64,000 nt of DNA from Bacteroidota bacterium (GTDB taxonomy: Bacteria; Bacteroidota; Bacteroidia; Bacteroidales; FEN-979): contig JAPLDF010000076.1 of the NCBI GenBank assembly GCA_026391835.1, positions 46,196 through 110,195 on the forward strand. Direction: 5' to 3'. How positions within the stretch are numbered: the first letter of the stretch is position 1; each line of letters starts with the position of its first letter. Under the pieces are notes generated by a model. The model worked only from the letters and a program-made list of their open reading frames with translations, had not been told where the DNA came from and did not search any database. A program made the translations under genes and the position numbers. Of this stretch, positions 43,265-55,200 are shown piece by piece.

Positions 43265-46200
43265 ATGAAAAAATCATTGACCATGAAAAAGAACTTCAGA
43301 TCATTTTCGGCAGTTACCGCTACCATGCTGCTGCTCCTGTTCACGCATGTAACTGCCCGTAGCCAATCCTTCGATTTTGATGGTGTTGACGACAAAGCCA
43401 CATTAAGCGGCGTACTTACAAGTCAACTCGATAACTTCACCCTTGAATGTTGGGTGTACCCGAGAGCATACAATTCTAACTGTGCGCTGGTTATAAGTGA
43501 CAATCAATGTGGAATCATGTTGTCAAGTACTGGCAGGCTTTTCGCTTTAATAAACAATGGCGGACCTAATGCCACAGAAACTGCTCCGCTGAATACCTGG
43601 ACACATATAGCGATGGTAAGGCGCAGCGGAACCTGGGAAATATACAAAAATGGAGTAGCTTGCAATATTGGCGCACCCACTACGGTGCCATCGGGCAATA
43701 CCGGCAACTGGACAATTGGTTATAAAAGCGCTTCTGAATTGCTTTCGGGTGCCATTGATGAAGTCCGTTTTTGGAGTGTTGCCAGAACAGCAGCCGATAT
43801 TGCCAACAATTATAATGTAGGCATTTCAACTTATTCGGGTCTTGTGGCCTCGTACCGGAACAATGCCGGAACGCCAAATGCGAACAATACTTCCATTACA
43901 GCGCTTACCGATTATTCGGGCTACGGGCATGCCGCAACCTTAACCAACACTGCCCGTACAGGTAACACCTCTAACTTTGTATCTGATTTCTCAGGTCCGA
44001 ACATTACTTTTACCGATGGCAGCACGTATGCGGTTTCTCCAACAGCCGGACAAACCAATCAGGTAATAGGTCGTTTTGCAATGGCAGCCAATACTGCAGG
44101 CGGTAGCATGACTGCTGCCACTATAAAGGTAAACAGTGTGCCAACAGGCTACACCAACTTTAAGCTATGGGAAAGCTCCGATGCTTCCTTTGGAGGCGAT
44201 GTGCAACTGGGTTCTGCCGTGGCGGCTTATCCCGGCAACGGCAGTTCGCTTGCTTATTCTGCCTTTAGCAGTACTTTAACTACTGCCACTAAATATTATT
44301 TCCTTACTGCCGACCTTGCATCAAGCGTTTCTGGCGGAGTTATTCCCATTATTTCGGGAAACAGCTCTTTCTCTTTTTCTAATGCCTTGCTTTCGGGCAC
44401 GTTAGCTAATGCATGGTTGATGCAAAATAATGCCGCACTCGATTTTGACGGTGTAAACGACGTTGCCACATTATCCGGCGTACTTACCTCGGTGGTCGAC
44501 AACTTTACCCTTGAGAGTTGGGTGTACCCAAGAGCCTATTATTCTTGGAGCTGGACTGTTTCTGAGAGTAGTAAGCGTATCGGATTAGGATACAGTAGTA
44601 ATGGTACTCTTACCTATTTGATAAACAACGGCACAGGTCAGGCCGCAGGTGTAATGGTTCCGCTTAATACCTGGACACATATCTCTTTGGTAAGGCGTAA
44701 CGGAACGTATGAGTTATACAAAAACGGAGTAGCTTGCACTACAGGACAATCAGCCGCTCCATCGGGCAATTCCGGAAGCTGGAATATTGGCTATGTATCA
44801 TCCCTTTCTGAAAGTGTTACGGGTGCCATTGATGAAGTCCGTTTTTGGAATGTTGCACGAACGGCAAGTGAAATTGCCAACAATTATAATAGCAGCCTCG
44901 CCACTATACCTGCTACACTCATGGCTTATTACAAAATGAGCGATGGCATAGCTAATCAAAATAATACGGGTACCACACAGCTTATCGATAATTCGGGAAA
45001 CAGCAGAACAGCTACCATGAGTAATTTTACCCTTATTGGCGTTAGCTCTAACTTTGTGCCCAATTTCTCTCTCGACCCAACGCCAATTATCGCTGTTACC
45101 GCAACAGTAGGAACAACCACTGCAAATTATTCCACCTTAAAAGCAGCCTTCGATGCCATAAATGCAGGAACCCACAAAGGAGATATTGTTATAAAAATTA
45201 ACGGCAGCACCACCGAAACGGCTTCGGCTGTTCTGAATGCAAGCGCTGCAACATCCTCAGGCAGTCCTTATTACACTTCGGTAAATGTGTACCCAACCAC
45301 TACCGGATTAAGCATTACCGGCGGCTTTGCCGCACCACTTATCGACCTGAGCGGGGCCGATAATGTTACCATCGACGGACGTGTAAATGCCACAGGTGCA
45401 ACAAAAGACTTAATTATTACCAACACCTCGGCAGCGTTGTCAAGCACCATACGATTTATAAACGACGCTACCGCCAATACGGTAAAATATTGTACACTCA
45501 AGGGTTCAAGCCTGGATGCAACATCAGGTGTTTTGTTTTTTAGCACCACCACCGGAACCACCGGTAACGATGGCAATACCATTGATAACAACAACATAAC
45601 TAATTCCTCTGATGCTGCCCGACCAATAAATGTTGTTTACTCCAATGGAACGGCTGCCAAAACAAACAGCGGCAACACCCTCAGCAATAACAATATCTAC
45701 GACTTTCTAAATAAATCAAATAGTTCAAACGGCATTCAGTTGAATGCGTACAATACCGGATGGACTATTTCGGGCAATAGCTTTTATGAAACAGCTTCCT
45801 TTGCACCTTTAGCCAGTGTGGGTTATTATCCAGTCCTTGTAAATCAAGCTACTACTACCGATATTGCCATCACGGGTAATTTTATTGGCGGCAGCGCAGC
45901 CCTTTGCGGAGGAACGGCATGGACAAAATCTGGTGCTTCATACACCAATACATTTAAGGCTATCAATATAAATGTGGGGCCAACGGTAACTAGCACAACC
46001 AGTATACAGGGCAATACCATTAAGAATTTTAACTGGACCGATAATGCAAACAACAACTGGGTTGCGATTTCTGCTAATGGTACAGGCGACATAAACATAG
46101 GAACGATTACCGGAAATACCATAGGTGCTGTTACGGGAACGGGTTCTATTGTCGTAACATCTTCAGGAACAAGTGGATCTGTAATGGTTATTCAAATTGA

Positions 46201-49200
46201 TGGATCCGGCACGGTAAGTTGTCAGAACAATACCATTGGAGCCATAACGGTTGCCAATACCATCAGTACATACGCTTCTCATTTTTACGGCATCGAAAAA
46301 TCAAGTTCAGGTACTACCACCATCAGCAACAACCTGGTAGGAAGTACCAGCACGGCAAACAGCATTATCTGCAGTTCCGTGTCAGGTTCATACCCACAAT
46401 ACTTTTATGGTATTGCATCCAGCGGCACCGGTACGGTAACTATTTCCGGGAATACCTTATCAAAACTAACTAACAATAATAATATTTATTCAGGCGGTTT
46501 TATTAAGGGCATTCTTACAAGCAGCGGAACCAATACCATTTCGAACAATACCATAAGGGATTTAACCGTCACCAATGCAAGTATAGCTGATGTAATTTTT
46601 GGTATTGACCAATCAAGTTCGACCGCTGCCGCACAAACCGTGAGCGGCAATACCATATCTAATTTATCGAACACCCACCCAACTTGTACTGGAATTATTC
46701 ATGGTATTTATTATAACGGACCAGCCACGGCAAGTGCCGTATCCGGCAATTTTATTCACAGCCTGACTGTAACCGGCAACTCAGGTGCATCAGCGGTTGG
46801 AATAACAATCGCTGCAGGCACAACCACGTATTCAAACAATATTATCAGTTTGGGGGGCAATACAACAACCAATCTCTATGGGATTCGGGAGTCGGCAGGT
46901 TTCAATAATTATTATTTTAATACCCTGTATATCGGAGGCGTTTCACCAGGGGGCAGCGCAGAGAGCGACTGTATCCGCAGTATGAGCGCAAACACAAGAA
47001 ATTTCAAAAACAATCTGTTTGTAAATGCCCGTACAGGGAATACACAGTATGCCTTTGTTCTTACTAATACTGGCGGGGTAACTATAGATTACAACGATTA
47101 CTACGTATCATCCGGAACCTTAGCTTGGTACAACGGGACATCTGCGGGCACTCTCACTGCTTTAAAAACTGCCTCCGGACAGGATGCGCACAGCATAAAT
47201 AACGATCCTGCATTTGCCAGCGCGGGCGGAACGACTGCTACAAATTATCTTCCGGCTTCCCCGTTCCTGACGGGCGTGAGCGGTACGGGCATTGCTGCCG
47301 ATTACGCCGGAACCACCAGAACCTACAACTCCATGGGTGCTTATGATTATTCGGTAAGCGGCTTAGTGGCTGTAACGGCTACCCTTGGCACAGCCACCGG
47401 GGCATACGCCAACTTAAAAGCAGCCTTCGATGCCATAAATGCAGGAACACACAAAGGCGTAATTGCCATAAAAGTGAACGGAAGCACCAACGAATCGGCA
47501 TCGTGTGTGCTGAATGCCAGCGCGGCAACTTCTTCAGGCAGTCCTTATTTCACTTCGGTAAATGTGTATCCAACCACAACCGGATTAAGTATTAGCGGCA
47601 GCTTCGCCGCACCGCTTATCGACCTGAGCGGAGCCGATAACGTTACCATCGACGGACGTGTAAATGCTACCGGCTCAACAAAAGACCTTGTAGTTACCAA
47701 CACCTCGGCAGCGTTGTCAAGCACCATACGATTTATAAACGACGCTACCGCCAATACGGTACAATATTGTACACTCAAGGGTTCAAGCCTGGATGCAACA
47801 TCAGGTATTTTGTTTTTTAGCACCACCACCGGCACCACTGGCAACGATGGCAATACCATTGATAACAACAACATAACCAGTTCCTCTGATGCTGCCCGAC
47901 CAATAAGTGCCCTTTATTCCGATGGAACTGCTGCCAAAACAAACAGCGGCAACACTATCAGCAATAACAACATATACAACTTTCTAAACAAGTCAAATAG
48001 TTCAAACGGCATTTATCTTAATTCATCCAATACTGGCTGGACTATTTCTGGCAATAGCTTTTATGAAACAGCTTCCTTTGCACCTTTAGCCACTGTGGGT
48101 TATTATCCAATCCTTGTAAATCAAACTACTACTACCGATATTGCAATTACGGGTAATTTTATTGGTGGCAGTGCTCCCCTTTGCGGTGGAACAGCCTGGA
48201 CAAAATCTGGTGCTTCATACACCAATGCATTTAAGGCTATTGCTATTACTGTGGGGCCAACGGTAACAACCACAACCAGCATACAGGGCAATACCATCAA
48301 GAATTTTAACTGGACAGATAATGCAACCTCCAGCTGGTATGCGATTGCTGCCAATGGAACAGGCAACATCAACATAGGAACGGTTACCGGAAATACCATT
48401 GGTGCTTCTACGGGTACGGGTTCTATTGTGGTAACAAGCACAGCTGCCAACGGATATGTTTATGCAATACACATTTCGTCATCAGGTACGGTAGATTGTC
48501 AAAACAATACCCTTGGAGCCATAACGGCTGCCAATATTAGCACCACTTACCCTTCTCATTTTTACGGAATTACTAAATCTGCCGCAGGTACTACTACCAT
48601 CAGCAACAACCTGATTGGAAGTACCATCACGGCAAACAGCATTATTTGCAGTTCTCCGTCAACTTCATACGGTCAATATCTTTATGGTATAATTTCCGGT
48701 GGCAGCGGTGCAGTAACTATTTCCGGTAATACCGTTTCAAAACTGACCAACAGTAATAATTATAGTGCAGGCGGTTTTATTAATGGTATTAATACTGCCT
48801 CCGGAACCAATATAATTACAAACAATACGATAAGGGATTTAACCGTCAGCAATTCTAGTGGAGGTGCTGTAAATGTAGGTATTTTCCAATCAAGCACAAC
48901 CGCTGCAGCACAAACCGTTAGCGGCAATACCATATCTAATTTATCTAACACCTATGCTACTTGTACAGGCATTATGCTTGGCATTTATTATAATGGACCA
49001 GCCACGGCAAGTGCCGTATCCGGTAATTTTATTCACAGCCTGACGGTAACCGGCAACTCAGGTGCATCAGTGACTGGAATATTAATCGAAGCGGGTACGA
49101 CCACCTATTCAAACAATATTATCAGTTTGGGGGGCAATACAACAACCAATCTTTATGGGATTCGGGAAGCTGCCGGTACCAACAATTATTATTTTAATAC

Positions 49201-52200
49201 CCTGTATATTGGAGGCGTTTCACCTGGCGGCAGCGCAGAGAGCGACTGTATTCGGAGCTTAAGCACAAGTGCAAGAAATTTCAAAAACAATCTGTTTGTA
49301 AATACCCGTACAGGGAATACGCAGTATGGCGTTGTTTTTGGAAATCTTACCGGGGTAACAATCGATTATAACGATTACTACGTAACTTCCGGAAATTTGG
49401 CTTGGTATAACGGGACAGTCGCCTATACGTTGAGTGCTTTAAAAGCAGCCTCCGGACAGGATGCTCACAGCATAAATACCAATCCGTTATTTGCCAATGC
49501 AGGCGGAACTACTGCGGCAAATTATCTTCCTGCTTCCCAGGCCCTGACGGGAGTGAGTGGCACGGGCATTACTACCGATTATGCAGGAACCACCAGAACC
49601 TACAACTCCATGGGTGCTTACGATTATTCGGTAAGCGGCTTGGTGGTAGTAACGGCTTCGCTTGGCACAGCCACCGGAGCTTACGCCAACTTAAAAGCAG
49701 CCTTCGATGCCATTAATGCGGGAACACACAAAGGAGTAATTGCGATAAAAATTAATGGCAGTACCAGCGAAGGGGCATCGGCTGTGCTGAATGCCAGCGT
49801 GGCAACTTCTTCAGGCATTCCTTATTATACTTCGGTAAATGTGTATCCTACAGCAACCGGCTTAAGCATTAGCGGCAACCTTCCCTCTCCACTTATCGAC
49901 CTTAACGGAGCTGATAATGTTACCATCGACGGACGTGTAAATGCCACCGGTGCAACAAAAGACCTCATCATTACCAATACCAGCATTTCGGCAACGGCGG
50001 GAACTTCAACTGTCAGGTTTATTAATGATGCTACTGCCAATTTGGTAAAATACTGTTCTATACAGGGTTCAACCACCGATGTGTCTGCAGGAATACTGTT
50101 TTTCAGCACCACTACCGGCACCACCGGTAACGATGACAATATCATTGATAATAACAATATTACAAATTCACTGGATGCCAACCGGCCATTAAGAGTTGTT
50201 CTTTCATACGGAACTATTAACAAAACAAATTCCGGCAATACCATCAGCAACAACAATATCTACAATTTCCTGAATAAAGCAACTGCCTCAAGCGGCATTA
50301 TGTTGAGTGGGTACAATACAGGATGGACCATTTCGGGCAATAGCTTTTATGAAACAACTTCTTTTGCTCCAACTGCCAGTGTGGAATATGTATCAATCTA
50401 TGTTTCATCTGTTACTTCATCGGATATTACCATCAGCGGCAATTTCATTGGTGGCAGCGCAGCACTTTGCGGTGGAACGGCATGGACCAAAACAAGTGCA
50501 GCGACCAGTTCATTTAAAGGTATCTATTTAGTGAATGGACCAACCGTAAGCACCACCACCAGTGTGCAGGGCAATACCATTAAAAACATGGCATGGAGTG
50601 ATGCCGGAACATCAGACTGGTTTGGAATTTATGCTCTTTCTTCCGCTACAGGCGATATAAACATTGGAACGATTAGTGGGAATATTATAGGTGCAGCCAC
50701 TGGAACGGGTTCTCTTGTAGTGACATCTTCAGTAATTAATGGTTATGTTTTTGGAATAAGATTTGATGGAACAGGCATGGTAAATTGCCAGAACAATACC
50801 ATTGGAGCCATAACGGTTGCCAATACCAACGCTACAAACCCTTCACATTTTTACGGCATATTTAAATCCGGTGCAGGTACCACCAACATCAGCAACAACC
50901 TGATTGGAAGTACCAGCACAGCAAACAGCATTATCTGCAGTTCCGTGTCAGGTTCATACGCTCAGTATTTAAGTGGGATATATTCCGTTGGAACAGGCAC
51001 GGTAACTATTTCCGGAAATACCGTTTCAAAATTAACCAACAATAATAACGTTACAGCAGGCGGTTTTATTAAAGGTATCTACACACATACCGGAACCAAT
51101 ATTATCACAAACAATACAATAAGGGATTTAACCACCCCCAATTTTTATGCTGGAGCAGGTGCCAGCTCTACCATTATTGGTATTGCACAAATCAGCACCA
51201 CGGCTGCAGCACAAACCATTAGCGGCAATACCATTTATAATTTGTCGAACACCAACGCCTCGTTTGCAGGTTCTATAACGGGTATTTACTATACAGGGCC
51301 AGCCACGGCTAGTACGGTTTCGGGTAATTTTATTCACAGCCTCACCGCAAGCGGCAATATAGGATCAGGAATGGGAGCAATACTATCCGGAATTTATATC
51401 GATGCCGGTACAACCACCTATTCCAACAATATTGTAAGTTTGGGTGGCAACACCGGAAACACACTTTTTGGGATATACGATAATGGAGGAACCAATAATT
51501 ATTATTTCAACACCTTGTACATTGGCGGAACACCAACAACAGGATCAAACGCTTCGTATGGTCTTTATCGTTCGTACAGTAATACAATAATATGCAGAAA
51601 TAATCTGATGATAACTACCCGTTCCAACGCAGGATCAGCATTAGGTACTCATACGGCTGCCACCTTCGTAAACACTACAGTCCTTACAACAGATTACAAC
51701 AATTACTTTGCCACTGGAACCGGGTCTTTGCTGGGCTGGTGGGCTGGGAGTAAAAGTACACTTGCTCAAATTCAGGCTGTGGGGCAGGATGCGCACAGCA
51801 TGAATACAGATCCTGCTTTTGCAAGTGCAGGTGGCACATTGGCAACCAATTATCAGGTTGGTGCTACCTTGCCGGGCATAACAATTGCTGGTATTACCAA
51901 CGATTATGCAGGTACAACAAGGGCGGGAACCCCTACAATGGGTGCGTATGAGAAAGGTCTTTTCTCGCAGGTAGTAACATTTACTGCCATAACAGCAAAA
52001 TCGTATGGTGATGCTGATTTTACACCTGCGGTAACAGCAAGTTCCGGCTTAACAGCATTTACCTACACCTGTTCCAATACTGCAGTGGCAACAATTAATA
52101 GCACTACTGGCTTAGTTCATATTGTAGGAGCCGGCATGGCAAATATCACTGCCACACAAGCAGGTAATGCCACTTGGGCATCAGCCAGCGCAAGCAGCTC

Positions 52201-55200
52201 ATTAACCGTTATTGCCAAAGCGCTTACCCTTGCTTCGGCAGTGGCACAAAACAAATCGTACGATGGTACCAATGCGGCAGTGCTTACAGGTACGCTCACC
52301 GGCATTATCAATTCCGACGATGTAACGGTGGCTAAAACAGGAACTTTTGCAGCCATAAATATGGGTACCGGCATTGCGGTTACTTCAACCAGCACACTGG
52401 GAGGCACAAAAGCCGGCAACTACAGCCTTACACAGCCTACAGGCTTAACAGCCAATATAACAGGAGGCATTCAGATTATCACCTTTGGAGCACTTGCCTC
52501 CAAAACCTATGGCGATGCCCCGTTTATAGTATCGGCTACCGGGGGCGCATCGGGCAACCCGGTTACCTTTATCAGTTCCGACCCAACCGTAGCCTTATGC
52601 ACGGGAGCCACCGGATCAACGGTTACCATACTAAAAGCAGGAAGCTGTTCGATTTATGCCGATCAGGCAGGAAATTCGCTTTATGCAGCCGCCACCCAGG
52701 TAGCACAGACACTTACCATCGCAAAAGCTACCCAGATCATCACGCTTAGCCCGTTGCCGGTTGGATCGCAACCACTCAATACTTTTACAACGATCCAGGT
52801 TACGGCTACTTCCAATTCGGGATTAACCGTAGCCATATCGCTTGGCGCCGGCAGTGCAGCCACGTTGAATGGCAGCAACCAACTGGAAAATATCGGGATA
52901 ACAGGAACGGTGGTGATAAATCTTACGGTAGCAGCCAACGACAATTACAATGCGGCAAGCTCAAGCTATACTTTCGATGTGGTGAAATCGAACCAGAGCA
53001 TCACTTTTGGTGTGCTGTCGGGTGTTACCTATACTTCAGGACTTACAGTAGACATGAGTGGAAAAGCGACTGCAAGTTCAAGTTTAGCAGTATGTTATTC
53101 CGTAGTAAGCGGTCCGGCAACCATCACAGGAACTACTCTCAACATTTCGGGTGCAGGAGTGGTTGTTGTTGCGGCTTCGCAGGCGGGAGATGCCAGCTGG
53201 AACCCGGCAGCGGATGTAACACAAACGCTTACCGTCAGCCAATCAACGCAAACCATCACCTTTGCTTCATTGGCGGCAAAAAATTATGGTGATGCAGCAT
53301 TCACCCTTTCGGCAACGGGTGGAGGTTCGGGCAACGCGGTAACCTTCAGCAGTTCCGACCCTACGGTAGCAAGCTGCGATGGAACCAACGGAGCTTTCGT
53401 TACCATCCTGAAAGCAGGCAGTTGTACCATTTATGCCGACCAGGCAGGAAATAGCAGTTATACTGCAGCCGCCCAGGTATCGCAATCGCTCACAATTAAC
53501 AAAGGTGACCAGTTATTGACTTTGGGTTCGCTACCGGTTGGCAATCTGCCATTGAATCAGTTTACCGATCCCATTCAGGTCACAGCCACGTCCACCTCCG
53601 GCCTAACGGTTACCATCTTTCTTGGCGGCGGTAGTGCAGCCACCCTGAATGGCAGTAACCAACTGGTAAGTATCGGACAAACCGGAACTGTGTTTATCAA
53701 CCTTTCACAGGATGGCAATGATAATTACAATGCGGCGACTGGCTCCTATGCGTTTGATGTGACTAAATCGAACCAAAGCATCACCTTCGGTGCTTTAGCT
53801 AACAAAACCAATGGAGATCCGGATTACAGTCCGGGTGCAACGGCAAGTTCATTATTAGCCGTGAGTTACAGCAGTTCCAATACGGCTGTGGCAACCATTA
53901 TAAGCGGCCAGATTCATATTGTAGGTTCGGGAACGACCACAATAACTGCTTCACAGAGTGGTGATGCAACATGGAACCCGGCGTTAGATGTAGGCCAGTC
54001 GCTCAAGGTGTTCGCTTCGCAGACCATCACCTTTGGAGCACTGGCTGCCAAAACTTATGGCGATGCACCTTTCAGCCTGACAGGTTCGGCAAGTTCCGGG
54101 CTTACGGTCACCTATGCGAGCAGTAATACCAATGTGGCAACCGTTTCGGGCAGTACGGTAACCATCCTGCAAGGCGGAAATACCAACATCACAGCCAGCC
54201 AGGCCGGCAATGAAAATTACGGTGCGGCACCGGATGTAATTCAGTTACTGACAATAAATCAGGCCCCTCAATCCATAACTTTTGGTGCTTTATTGGCCAA
54301 AACCTATGGCGACGCTGATTTTGCTCCCGGGGCCACTTCGGCCACTTCGGGAATAAATGCCATAACCTATGCCAGCTCAAATACAGCCGTTGCAACCATC
54401 GTAAGCGGTCTGATTCACATTGTCAGCGCAGGAACAGCCAATATCACCGCCTCGCAGGGTGCAAGCACGAATTACACCGTTGCTCCCAATGTTACGCAGG
54501 GACTAACGGTGAATGCAATAGAACTCAGCTGGACCGGAAACACCAATTCCAACTGGAACACCGCCACAAACTGGAGTCCCAATGCAATTCCTACATCCGG
54601 ATATAATGCCACCATCACCAGCGGTCCGTCAAACCAGCCAATTGTAAACGAGGATCCGGCCATACCGGCGGTTTGTTATAATCTTACCGTTGGCACGGGC
54701 GCTGTGGTGACCATCGCTCCAGGCAAAGCCCTTACAGTAAGTGGAACTCTTGATAACGGTGGTGGAAACGCCGGCCTGGTGATCGAAAGCGCCGCTTCGC
54801 TTATGCACCAGTCCAATGATGTGGCAGCAACCGTTAAATGGACCATTACCGGGAGCGCTTCACTCACAGCCTTAAAATATCATTTTGTTTCGATCCCAAC
54901 CCAGTATGCTGCACCGACAACCAGCCTGTTCCTGGATTCTTACCTGTACGATCTTGATCCAACACAGCTTACGGGGAGTGCTTATGGCAAATGGGTTGGA
55001 TTTGGCACCTCAACTTCGACGTCCCTGTCAGCCGGCAAGGGTTATATGATTTATTATCCGGGTGATTCTCACGAGTACACCTTTACTGGCAACCTGAACA
55101 ATGGAACTTACGATTATTCACTGACCGGTCATGCAGGAGCTGGGGTTTACACCTATAACCTGGTACCCAACCCTTATCCCTCATCCATTGTATGGAACAC

